Shown piece by piece: positions 33,902 through 42,302 of a stretch of DNA of 64,000 nucleotides (positions within the stretch are counted from its first letter, which is position 1; each line of letters opens with the position of its first letter). The position numbers were made by a program, and so were the translations under genes. The stretch lies in the NCBI GenBank assembly GCA_036311565.1, contig JAXJPR010000041.1, forward strand, positions 1 to 64,000. Direction: 5' to 3'. This DNA comes from Fimousia sp036311565. GTDB lineage: Bacteria; Bacillota; Clostridia; Lachnospirales; Lachnospiraceae. Under the pieces are notes generated by a model. It did no database searches, was not told where the DNA came from, and saw nothing but the letters and a program-made list of their open reading frames with translations.

Positions 33902-34852
33902 ATGGCTCATAGACTTGAAAATGATGTGAATCATCTCGTCAAAAAAATAATAGGAGATTATGAACAAGGAAGGGATATTGATGTTGTAGAAAACTTTGTA
34001 CACCCTAATAAGGATGACATTGTTACAATAATCGACCAAATTCGAAATATTATATTCCCAGGATATTATAAAAATAAGAATTATCGTATATATACGGTAC
34101 GGAATAACCTGTCAATGCAGCTGGAAGATGTACTGTACAATCTTAGTAAACAGATTTCTATGGTCCTTAAATACTTGCCGGAATATGTCAATAAGGAAGA
34201 GAAAGAATTGTTGTATGAAGGAGAAAAGTTGTCTTTACAGTTTCTAGAGAAAATAACAGATATCCGGCAATTGATTCAGACGGATCTGGAGGCAGCATAT
34301 GATGGAGATCCGGCAGCGTTTAATAAACCAGAAATTATATTTTCATATCCAGGATTGTTTGCAATTTTGGTAAACAGAATCGCACATGAATTATATTTGC
34401 TTGGAGTACCCCTTATACCAAGAATTATGACAGAATATGCCCATACAGAAACAGGGATCGACATTCATCCGGGGGCAACACTTGGAAAATACTTCTTTAT
34501 AGATCATGGTACCGGAATTGTTGTAGGTGAGACAGCAATCATTGGGAATCATGTAAAAATTTATCAGGGAGTAACCATTGGAGCATTATCTACCAGAGAA
34601 GGGCAGAAATTACACGGGAAGAAGAGGCATCCTACAATAGAAGATAATGTAACTATATATGCAGGTGCTTCTATTCTTGGAGGAGATACGGTAATCGGTC
34701 ATGATTCTGTTATTGGAGGGAATGCATTTATCACTTCTTCAATTCCAAGTAATACAAGAGTAAGTATAAAAAATCAGGAATTGGAGTATAAACAGGGAAA
34801 TTGGAACACCACAGAAATCGTTCAAAGCGAGGAGTGGTATTATATAATATAG
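33902..34852 (+). CDS. Serine O-acetyltransferase (EpsC type)
   Basis: A 316-residue serine acetyltransferase with a long N-terminal helical region (about 1-170) and left-handed beta-helix (about 175-300) with HPGATLGKYFFIDHGTGIVVGE. The conserved His and Asp of the family are in IDHGTGI. It makes O-acetylserine, the acceptor for cysteine synthesis, thus linking the carrier operon to cysteine. No cysteine synthase gene (cysK/cysM) lies in the window. It starts 16 bases after the fusion gene. Confidence 0.92.
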   Translation: MAHRLENDVNHLVKKIIGDYEQGRDIDVVENFVHPNKDDIVTIIDQIRNIIFPGYYKNKNYRIYTVRNNLSMQLEDVLYNLSKQISMVLKYLPEYVNKEEKELLYEGEKLSLQFLEKITDIRQLIQTDLEAAYDGDPAAFNKPEIIFSYPGLFAILVNRIAHELYLLGVPLIPRIMTEYAHTETGIDIHPGATLGKYFFIDHGTGIVVGETAIIGNHVKIYQGVTIGALSTREGQKLHGKKRHPTIEDNVTIYAGASILGGDTVIGHDSVIGGNAFITSSIPSNTRVSIKNQELEYKQGNWNTTEIVQSEEWYYII

Positions 34853-34870
34853 GAAGATGAGGTGTTTGTC

Positions 34871-35350
34871 ATGCATAAAGTATTAGTAGCATATTTTAGT
34901 GCCAGTGGTGTAACAGCAAAACTGGCAAAACGACTCGCAGCAGCCATTGATGCTGATCTGTATGAGATTCAACCAGAGATTCCATACACAGATAAGGATC
35001 TTGATTGGACCAATAAAAAAAGCCGCAGCAGTGTGGAAATGAATAATCGATCATTTCGTCCGGCAATTGCAAATAAAGTTGAAAATGTGGATCAGTACGA
35101 TATTATTTTCACAGCGTTCCCTATTTGGTGGTACATTGCACCTACGATTGTGAACACATTTCTGGAACAGTATGACTTAACTGGAAAGACGATTGTTCCG
35201 CTGGCAACTTCGGGCAGCAGCGATATGGGGAACACAAACAAAGAACTTGCACCTTCTTGTCCGGGTGCGGTATTAAAAGAAGGAAAGAGATTTTCTGCAG
35301 ATGCCAGAGAGGAAGAATTGAAGGCTTGGGCAGAAGAATTTGGTATCTAG
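34871..35350 (+). CDS. Flavodoxin-family protein
   Basis: A 159-residue flavodoxin-like protein. The FMN-binding loop is in VAYFSASGVTAKLAKRL, and IIFTAFPIWWYIAPTIVNTFLEQ is typical of the YwqN/Bacteroides-type flavodoxins. It is probably an FMN-dependent electron carrier or reductase. The ATG at 34871 is placed 8 bases behind GATGAGG; a GTG at 34862 is less suitable. It lies 18 bases after the acetyltransferase and may provide reducing power to the pathway; alternatively it is an accessory gene. Confidence 0.88.
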   Translation: MHKVLVAYFSASGVTAKLAKRLAAAIDADLYEIQPEIPYTDKDLDWTNKKSRSSVEMNNRSFRPAIANKVENVDQYDIIFTAFPIWWYIAPTIVNTFLEQYDLTGKTIVPLATSGSSDMGNTNKELAPSCPGAVLKEGKRFSADAREEELKAWAEEFGI

Positions 35351-35362
35351 GATTAATTAACA

Positions 35363-35407
35363 TGGCTCCTGAATGCATTGCAATTGCAATTCAGGGCCGT
35401 TTTTTAT
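35363..35407 (+). terminator. Terminator of the sulfur operon
   Basis: The stem ggc-cctgaatt pairs with aattcagg-gcc across an AT-rich loop, followed by GTTTTTT. Confidence 0.8.
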
Positions 35408-35535
35408 TTGAAGATAAAAAGAGATATGACCAGGCTTCTTCTGAATATCAGTACTCATCTTAATTTTAAAGCTTGATATTTTTGGTTTATTATGAGACTA
35501 TTATAATAAAGTCGAGGAGAAAGGAGTAACATGAT

Positions 35536-36306
35536 GTGTTCTCATCCGAATACATTATGAAAAGAAGTATGCTGATTGAATTAACCAAAGAGCAGGAAGA
35601 CAGATTGACATCTGCAGAATATAAAGTGATGCAATGGATCAATGAACATGAAGAAAAAATACCAGAATATTCGATTAATCGCATTGCTGATGAAAGCTAT
35701 ACTTCTCCAGCGACGGTTTCACGGGCCATTCGAAAATGTGGATTTTTGGGAATTGCAGAATTAAAATATAAGATTTCTGCAAAATTAAATTATGTAGCAG
35801 AAGAAAAAGTTGTAAATGAGATATTTTGCCGGACACTTGATGAGTGTAAGGAATCTATTGAGTCTATCGAAGTAGATAAAATTTTAAGAATTGTCCGTTA
35901 TATTAAATTCTCTGAAAAGATTTATCTCATTGCCAGAGGAACGACAGCATTGATTGCAAAAGATTTTGAATTGCAGTTGCAGCTGTTGGGCTATAACGCT
36001 TATGTGATATCGGATGCAGTCATTCTTAAAATGTCAAAGAAAATATTTAAGAAAAATAATTTGGTCATTATTTTTACCATGAAAAATAGTACACCGGAAT
36101 TAGAAATTACTGCCAGAAATGCAAAAGAAGCAGGGGCAACGGTAGTTACATGCTGTTGTATCAAGGGAACTTCTCTAGAACAGCATTCAGATATTACTAT
36201 TTGTGTTGGAAAGAAAAATAATAAAATTATTGAGGAATATAATATTTCTTCTAGACTTCCACTGCAGATTATTTCCAAGACATTGACAGAATACTTAATA
36301 CTGTAA
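35536..36306 (+). CDS. MurR/RpiR family regulator
   Basis: A 256-residue regulator with an N-terminal RpiR helix-turn-helix (about 25-90, SINRIADESYTSPATVSRAIRKCG) and a C-terminal SIS sugar-phosphate-binding domain (about 115-240). The GTG at 35536, 9 bases behind AAAGGAG, gives this start. An ATG at 35557 is the alternative, and a 9-codon frame (ATG at 35531) ends with a TGA overlapping that ATG, which would allow translational coupling. It precedes the PTS genes and probably controls them. Confidence 0.86.
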   Translation: MFSSEYIMKRSMLIELTKEQEDRLTSAEYKVMQWINEHEEKIPEYSINRIADESYTSPATVSRAIRKCGFLGIAELKYKISAKLNYVAEEKVVNEIFCRTLDECKESIESIEVDKILRIVRYIKFSEKIYLIARGTTALIAKDFELQLQLLGYNAYVISDAVILKMSKKIFKKNNLVIIFTMKNSTPELEITARNAKEAGATVVTCCCIKGTSLEQHSDITICVGKKNNKIIEEYNISSRLPLQIISKTLTEYLIL

Positions 36307-36341
36307 TTTTGAAAATGCCATTTTTTAATTTTCATAATAGA

Positions 36342-36378
36342 AAAGGTTGATTTTATGCCAAAAATCAATCTTTCTTTT
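36342..36378 (+). terminator. Terminator after the rpiR gene
   Basis: A 13-bp stem (aaaggttgatttt/aaaatcaatcttt) with loop ATGCCA, then a T-rich tail. It separates the regulator from the PRD regulator. Confidence 0.75.
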
Positions 36379-36398
36379 ATTGAGTGAAAAGTGAATTA

Positions 36399-36410
36399 GA
36401 AAATATTTTC
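36399..36410. promoter_or_regulatory. Candidate regulator operator
   Basis: The perfect palindrome GAAAATATTTTC lies 75 bases upstream of the PRD regulator gene. RpiR-type sites often contain GAAA/TTTC arms. This is a sequence-only suggestion. Confidence 0.3.
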
Positions 36411-36484
36411 AGATGTGAATTGTTAAACTGAAATTAAGAACATAAGAGCAGACAAAAAACGTAATATATTGGGAAGGTGTAAAA

Positions 36485-38410
36485 ATGTTAAGCAATCGTC
36501 AAATTCAATTCATTAAATATTTGGAAAAAACAGAAGGATATATTACGATTAAAAAACTTGCTTCGATTTTTGATGTAAGTGAGAGAACGGTAAGAAATGA
36601 TTTGGATGCGATTGAGCGTTTTTTACAGAATAAATCCATTCATTTAGAGCGTATACCCAGGGTGGGAATACGTTTAAAAAACAAAACGGAAATAAACATG
36701 GATGCCATCTTACAAGAAAAAGATGTATTTTTTGATTCTAAAGAAAACCGAATTTGCCGAATTATTGTATTGCTGATCTTAAAAGAGAACGTGACATTTG
36801 AATATCTTGAAAAAGAGCTAAAGGTTGCTAAGAATACAATTGTCGCAGATTTTAAAATAGTCCAAGATGTGCTGAAGAATAATGGGATTTCATTAATAAA
36901 AAAGGCATTTGTAGGAATAGAGCTAAGAGGAAAAGAAGAGCAGATTCGGAATATGATGTTTAATCTTTATATTCAGGCATTATACGAGGCGAATATCGAT
37001 GTTTTTGAAATGGTCAAAAAAGATTCCATTGAAGTAGAGAAAGAGACAAAAAGTATCATTAATTATATTGAAAAGGTAGAAGAAATTCGCTATACCGATG
37101 AATCTATGAAAGAATTAGAGGGAATGATCACATTATCTCTTCATCGAATAAGATCAGGGTATCATGTAGAAGAGAGTGCATTGATGAATGCTATGGAAAA
37201 TGATATTATGTATTTCTACATAAAACGATATTTTCAAAATGAAACTAAAATGCAAATGAGCAAAGGGGATATATGTTACTTTGCAATGCTGTTTCGGAGT
37301 TCGAAAAGCCTGAATGCAAGAAAATCAGATGTTTCCAAAGAGGATAAAAAAATTTTTGAATTGAGTAAGCAGCTGATTCATGATTTTACAAATAAAATGA
37401 ATATTCAAATAGATCAGGATGAAGAATTGTGTGAAAATCTGATCATGCATTTGAAAGTGGCTATTTTTCGCCTGCGCAATCACATTAAGATTGAAAATCC
37501 TTTTTGTAATGATATACAGTATTCAACTTCTTTTATGTATGACGTTACTCACAAATTACTAAAAAAATACGAGAGATTGTTTCAGGTAATCTTCCCAGAG
37601 GAAGAAATTGCATTTATTACAATGTATTTTGAAGTAATCTATCAGAAATATATAAAAGCAGAAACAGATTTGAATGTTATTATTGTTTGTGATGGTGGTA
37701 TTGCAACTTCGTCTTTGCTGAAGCAAAGACTGGCTATTTACATACCAGAACTTCAGGTTCATAAAGTTTATCGAAAGAAAGATATTCAAAATAATATTGA
37801 TAAGATAAAACCAGATCTAATTATAAGCACATTATGTTTACAGATTTCAGGATATGAAGTCTTAAAGGTGAATCCAATTTTAAATTCAGAAGATATTAAC
37901 AAAATTACTCATAAAATAACACAATTATCTTATGAGAAGAAGAATAAACAAATTATAAAACAAATCGTACAAGATGATAAAACCCAGATTCAGATATTAT
38001 TAAATCCACAGTATTGTCAATTTGAAGTAAAAATAGACAATTGGGAAGAAGCAATTCGTATAGCAGCAAGTCCATTGGTCTACAATAAAAATATTAATGT
38101 TGAATATGTTAACGAGATGATTAAAGTTGTACATGAAGTTGGAAATTATATGATCTTTATTCCAGAGATTGCATTTGTACATTCACACCCGAAAAATGTA
38201 AATCAGTCTAGTATTGCATTATTAAATTTAGCAAATCCAATTGAGTTTGGAAGTAAAGATAAGAACAGTGTAAAAGTAATTGTGGTCGTAGCAAGTACGC
38301 AGGAAAATACAATATTAGCAAATTTAATTAAACTTCTTTTAGTAGGCAACAATATTGAATTATTTAAAAATGCGAGAAGTTATGAAGATTTATTGAAATT
38401 AGAAGAGTAA
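36485..38410 (+). CDS. PRD/BglG-type regulator with EIIB and EIIA domains
   Basis: A 641-residue PTS-controlled regulator of the LicR/MtlR type. Two helix-turn-helix segments (about 1-120, FDVSERTVRNDLDAIERFL), two PRD domains (about 190-390) with conserved His residues, an EIIB-like domain (about 400-495, VIIVCDGGIATSSLLK) and an EIIA domain (about 500-641). The EIIA has IFIPEIAFVHSHPKN, closest to the ascorbate-type EIIA motif (APGIALPHARPE). It is probably phosphorylated by HPr and the PTS and directs transcription of the downstream PTS. The stop is 18 bases from the IIB start. Confidence 0.92.
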   Translation: MLSNRQIQFIKYLEKTEGYITIKKLASIFDVSERTVRNDLDAIERFLQNKSIHLERIPRVGIRLKNKTEINMDAILQEKDVFFDSKENRICRIIVLLILKENVTFEYLEKELKVAKNTIVADFKIVQDVLKNNGISLIKKAFVGIELRGKEEQIRNMMFNLYIQALYEANIDVFEMVKKDSIEVEKETKSIINYIEKVEEIRYTDESMKELEGMITLSLHRIRSGYHVEESALMNAMENDIMYFYIKRYFQNETKMQMSKGDICYFAMLFRSSKSLNARKSDVSKEDKKIFELSKQLIHDFTNKMNIQIDQDEELCENLIMHLKVAIFRLRNHIKIENPFCNDIQYSTSFMYDVTHKLLKKYERLFQVIFPEEEIAFITMYFEVIYQKYIKAETDLNVIIVCDGGIATSSLLKQRLAIYIPELQVHKVYRKKDIQNNIDKIKPDLIISTLCLQISGYEVLKVNPILNSEDINKITHKITQLSYEKKNKQIIKQIVQDDKTQIQILLNPQYCQFEVKIDNWEEAIRIAASPLVYNKNINVEYVNEMIKVVHEVGNYMIFIPEIAFVHSHPKNVNQSSIALLNLANPIEFGSKDKNSVKVIVVVASTQENTILANLIKLLLVGNNIELFKNARSYEDLLKLEE

Positions 38411-38428
38411 ATGTACTGGAGGGAACTT

Positions 38429-38701
38429 ATGGAGGGAATTTGGACAATTTGTAATACGGGATTAGGATCTAGTTATTTTGTTGAGATGAATATTCAGGAT
38501 ATACTAAATAAGTATAACAAAAATGATCAGTATTTTACTTGTCATGGAGCATTGTATGATGTGGATTGGAGTTTGGTTGATATTGCAGTTGTCGCAAGGG
38601 ACATTATCGATCTTGTTCCAGAGTTTGTAAAGAAAGTTGTTCTGAACAGCATTGTAGATCTGGATGAATTAGAAACTAAATTATTAGAGGTCATAGGATA
38701 G
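38429..38701 (+). CDS. PTS ascorbate-type IIB component
   Basis: A 90-residue IIB of the lactose/ascorbate structural group. The phospho-Cys lies in TICNTGLGSSYF, which fits the CGNGxGSS pattern of UlaB. The ATG at 38429 follows GGAGGG closely; an upstream in-frame ATG at 38411 overlaps that signal. It pairs with the IIC just downstream. No free-standing IIA is seen, so the EIIA domain of the regulator may be its donor. Confidence 0.87.
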   Translation: MEGIWTICNTGLGSSYFVEMNIQDILNKYNKNDQYFTCHGALYDVDWSLVDIAVVARDIIDLVPEFVKKVVLNSIVDLDELETKLLEVIG

Positions 38702-38716
38702 AAAGAGGTTTGTAGT

Positions 38717-40114
38717 ATGGTCAAAGAAGTAATTTTCCAGCCATCTATCTTTGTTGGTCTCATTGTTGTGATTGGACTGCTTCTACAAAAAAAGCCAATA
38801 GAAAATGTTATTATTGGGACCATAAAATCTATGATAGGTATGCAGATTATTATTACCGGAAGCAGCATTATTACAGATTCGGTTCTTCCTTTTAATGAAA
38901 TGTTTCAGCAGGGATTTCATATCAGTGGTACTATGCTAAATGTGGAAGCTGCTTCCAGTATAGCAATCTCTCAATTTGGAACAGATATATCGATTGTCAT
39001 GATATTAGGAATTATGGTCAATCTATTTTTGGCCAGGATTACAAGATATCGATATATTTTTACAACAGGACAACATGTTCTGTATATGTCCAGCATCATT
39101 GTAGTAGTGTTAGAAGCATATCACGTGGAAGGATTTGTGCGATATTTGATCGGTGCCTTAAGTCTAGGAATTATTATGGTATTGTCACCGGCAATTCTAC
39201 AAAGATACACGGTAAAGATATGCAAAAATGAGCAGGTAGCAATGGGGCATTTTGGGAGTCTTTATTATCTGCTTTCCGCATGTCTTGGGAAAATCTATGG
39301 AAATCAATCAAAATCTATACAGGAAATTAAAATTCCAAAATGGTTGTCATTTATTCGCGATACTTCTGTCATTCTTTGTATTACCATGGCTGGTATGTAC
39401 ATAATCGTAGCATTGATTGCTGGAAAATCTTACATTGAGGGAAATCTATCGGGCGGAGAGCATTATATTGTATATGCGATCTCAAAAGGGATCATATTTA
39501 CTATTGGCTTTATTATGATTAACACAGGAATTCGATGGTTTACGGGAGAAATGATTCCTGCTATGAAAGGGTTCGCCAATAAATGGATTCCTAATGCGAA
39601 GGCGACCGTAGATTGTCCATTGGTATTTCCATATACACCCAATGCAATTATCCTGGGTTTTTTAGTTTCTTTTTTTGGCGGTCTGTGTTCATTACTATTT
39701 ATGCTCATTTGTGACATGCCAATTATTCTGCCAAGTGTAGTTCCTCATTTCTTTTGTGGAGCAACCGCAGCAGTATATGGGAATGAAACAGGTGGAGTTC
39801 GTGGCGCCTGTATCGGTTCCTTTGTGACTGGTGTTATCATGTCCTTTATGCCGCTGTTATTTTTGCCACATTTAGGAACTATGGCAGCAGCAGGAGTTAC
39901 ATTTGCAGAGTCTGAGTTTGGAATTGTCGCTTTATGCCTCGGAAAATGGTTCAAAAGAGTTGGTTCCTATGGAACTTTAACAATATTAATTGGGATTATT
40001 ATAATTATGGCATTGCTTCCGGAAATGTTAGAAGACCGAGAAGAAGATGTTCCATGGTTTATTACAGATAGCTCAATATATGAAAAAAAGCAGGATGAAA
40101 AGAAATCTGTGTAG
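38717..40114 (+). CDS. PTS ascorbate-type IIC transporter (UlaA-like)
   Basis: A 465-residue permease with at least ten hydrophobic segments. The N-terminal MVKEVIFQPSIFVGLIVVIG and GFHISGTMLNVEAASSIAIS are like UlaA/SgaT. It transports and phosphorylates a carbohydrate with the IIB. L-ascorbate is the best known substrate but this subgroup is diverse; no ulaD-F-type genes are near, so the substrate may differ. It ends in a terminator overlapping the stop codon. Confidence 0.9.
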   Translation: MVKEVIFQPSIFVGLIVVIGLLLQKKPIENVIIGTIKSMIGMQIIITGSSIITDSVLPFNEMFQQGFHISGTMLNVEAASSIAISQFGTDISIVMILGIMVNLFLARITRYRYIFTTGQHVLYMSSIIVVVLEAYHVEGFVRYLIGALSLGIIMVLSPAILQRYTVKICKNEQVAMGHFGSLYYLLSACLGKIYGNQSKSIQEIKIPKWLSFIRDTSVILCITMAGMYIIVALIAGKSYIEGNLSGGEHYIVYAISKGIIFTIGFIMINTGIRWFTGEMIPAMKGFANKWIPNAKATVDCPLVFPYTPNAIILGFLVSFFGGLCSLLFMLICDMPIILPSVVPHFFCGATAAVYGNETGGVRGACIGSFVTGVIMSFMPLLFLPHLGTMAAAGVTFAESEFGIVALCLGKWFKRVGSYGTLTILIGIIIIMALLPEMLEDREEDVPWFITDSSIYEKKQDEKKSV

Positions 40115-40143
40115 GAATGTGAATTCCTATACAGATTTTTTTT
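40106..40143 (+). terminator. Terminator overlapping the IIC stop codon
   Basis: A 13-bp stem (tctgtgtaggaat/attcctatacaga) with a GTGA loop, then a run of eight T. The stem includes the stop codon of the IIC gene. It separates the two PTS operons. Confidence 0.9.
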
Positions 40144-40285
40144 AACAAAAGGGCTGTTCGCAGAGTTGATGCAAAGATAGAAAAAAGTTGCCACATTTAT
40201 GGAAAAGGATTGGTATAGAGCGATTCAGGTAAAAAAATTATAATTTAATTACAACATAACGAGAAGAAAAAAGGAGGAAAAAATT

Positions 40286-41032
40286 ATGTTATTATCTGCT
40301 ATTTTGGTAGCACTGATTGCCACAATCAGTCAATGGTGGGTGAACCACTCAATTACAAGAACATGGCTGTATCCTATTTGGTTAGGATTTTTAGTAGCAC
40401 TTGCAATGGGAGAACCATTAGTAGGGATGAAAGCAGCAGCCTATATTCAGTTGACTTACTTAGGCTGGATCACAGCTGGAGGTACCATGCCAGGAAACTT
40501 AATGGTGGCAGGAGCCTTCGGTACAGCACTTACAATTTTATCTGGAGCTGATCCAAGTTTAGCACCTACTTTTGCTGTTCCATTTAGTTTGTTAGGTATT
40601 TTAATTAATCAGGCTTATATGACCATTAACAGTTTTTGGGTACATAAAGCAGACCAGTACTTGGAACAGGGAAATATTACTGGAATGCGAATCATGAACT
40701 ATGTTCCATCTGGTCTGACTGCTGCAGTATTATATGGAATTCCAGCATTTGCAATGGTATATTTTGGAGGAGATTTTGCTCAATCTGCATTAGCAGCAAT
40801 TCCACAGACTATGATTGATGCATTAAATGTAGTTGGTGCATTAATGCCAGCCTTAGGTATTGCAATGTTATTAAGTTTTTTAGGAAAGAAAAAGATCATC
40901 GCATTTTTCTTTATCGGTTATTTTGCAACGGTATATGGCAACATGGACACTATGGCAATCACTGTATTTGCGGCAGCCATCGGAGTCTTAGTATACTTCT
41001 TTACTGGAAAAACGGAAGAGGAGGAAATTTAG
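40286..41032 (+). CDS. PTS mannose-family IIC
   Basis: A 248-residue permease of the Man/Fru/Sor IIC family with about six hydrophobic segments. PLVGMKAAAYIQLTYLGWIT and GGTMPGNLMVAGAFGTA are family hallmarks. It forms the transport unit with the IID gene downstream (1-base gap). The neighbours (IIA, IIB, dehydrogenase, epimerase) define a complete operon for a hexose or hexitol. Confidence 0.93.
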   Translation: MLLSAILVALIATISQWWVNHSITRTWLYPIWLGFLVALAMGEPLVGMKAAAYIQLTYLGWITAGGTMPGNLMVAGAFGTALTILSGADPSLAPTFAVPFSLLGILINQAYMTINSFWVHKADQYLEQGNITGMRIMNYVPSGLTAAVLYGIPAFAMVYFGGDFAQSALAAIPQTMIDALNVVGALMPALGIAMLLSFLGKKKIIAFFFIGYFATVYGNMDTMAITVFAAAIGVLVYFFTGKTEEEEI

Positions 41033-41033
41033 A

Positions 41034-41876
41034 ATGAGCGAAGAAAAGATTGTAAAAACTGAAAAAAAACTTCAGAAAAAAGATTTAATTAAGCATTGGA
41101 TTTTAGGATATTCCAGTGAAACTTGTTATAACTATGAACGACTTCAGGCGTTAGGAACAACAAATGCCATGGTTCCAATTGTACGCCGTTTGTATGATAA
41201 AAAAGAAGATCAGGTAAAAGCATTAAAAAAATATATGGTATTCTTCAACACAGAACCATCTTTTATTGGAACGGTCATTCATGGGGTAGCAGCTTCTATG
41301 GAAGAACAGGCTGCAAATGGAGAAGAAGTTACAGCAGAAGATATTAATGCAGTTCGGACAGGTCTGATGGGACCAATCGCTGGTATTGGTGATACGGTTT
41401 CCCAGGGAATTGTATATCCGATCTTAGCAGGTATTTGTTGTAGCCTGGCATTAGCTGGAAACTTTGCAGGACCAATTATTTTTGAAATTGCATACAAAGT
41501 GATCATGCTTGGTATGGGATATGCCATGTACATGACTGGATATAAACAAGGGAAAACCGCAATCATCAGAATTCTTCGTGCTGGTACCTTAAATAGAATT
41601 ACAGAAATTTTTAGTATTGTAGGGTTAATGGTAGTAGGTAATATGGCAGCGACCAGAGTAACTATTACGACGCCAATTGCATTTACGGTAGGTGAAGTTG
41701 GAATTAATTTGCAGGAAATTTTAGATTCCTTATTACCAGGAATGCTGCCACTTGCAGCAACGTTACTTGTATGGATGCTGTTAAACAAAAAAATTAAAGC
41801 GACTTATGTTATTGTAATTTTATTTGTTGTGGGTATTCTTGCTTCCTTAACTGGAATTTTAGCAGTAGCAGCTTAG
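41034..41876 (+). CDS. PTS mannose-family IID
   Basis: A 280-residue IID component. The N-terminal amphipathic helix region is followed by SCETCYNYERLQALG-like residues (SSETCYNYERLQALGTTNAM), and GLMGPIAGIGDTVSQGIVYP. C-terminal half has several transmembrane helices. It is essential to sugar translocation with IIC. Confidence 0.93.
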   Translation: MSEEKIVKTEKKLQKKDLIKHWILGYSSETCYNYERLQALGTTNAMVPIVRRLYDKKEDQVKALKKYMVFFNTEPSFIGTVIHGVAASMEEQAANGEEVTAEDINAVRTGLMGPIAGIGDTVSQGIVYPILAGICCSLALAGNFAGPIIFEIAYKVIMLGMGYAMYMTGYKQGKTAIIRILRAGTLNRITEIFSIVGLMVVGNMAATRVTITTPIAFTVGEVGINLQEILDSLLPGMLPLAATLLVWMLLNKKIKATYVIVILFVVGILASLTGILAVAA

Positions 41877-41894
41877 GTGTTGTAGGAGGAATAA

Positions 41895-42287
41895 ATGGTA
41901 GGAATTATAGTAATTAGTCATGGAATGTTATGTGAAGGTATCGTCGATAGTGTTTCTATGGTTGCTGGAGAAATAGAACAGATGAAAATGGTGTCATTAA
42001 AGCCAGGAATGTCACCGGAGACATATTCTGTCATGGTAAAAGATGCAATTAAGGAAGTAGATACTGGAGATGGTGCAGTTGTCTTTGTGGACTTAATTGG
42101 AGGGACACCATTTAATACAATCGGTATGCTGAGCAGAGATTTGAATGTAGAAATCGTGACAGGTATGAATATGGCAATGCTGGTGACGGTTGCTCTTGAA
42201 AGAAACGAAGATAGTACAATGAGTGATTTAGCTGAGGCAGCCAGACAGGCAGGATTAGAAGGAATCCGGATTTTAAAGCGAAATTAA
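41895..42287 (+). CDS. PTS mannose-family IIA
   Basis: A 130-residue IIA with the active His in IVISHGMLCEGIVD (about 10) and DLIGGTPFNT. It receives phosphate from HPr and passes it to IIB. The Man-type IIA and IIB are separate genes in this operon, unlike the fused ManX of E. coli. Confidence 0.93.
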   Translation: MVGIIVISHGMLCEGIVDSVSMVAGEIEQMKMVSLKPGMSPETYSVMVKDAIKEVDTGDGAVVFVDLIGGTPFNTIGMLSRDLNVEIVTGMNMAMLVTVALERNEDSTMSDLAEAARQAGLEGIRILKRN

Positions 42288-42302
42288 GAAGGAGTTAGAA
42301 AA

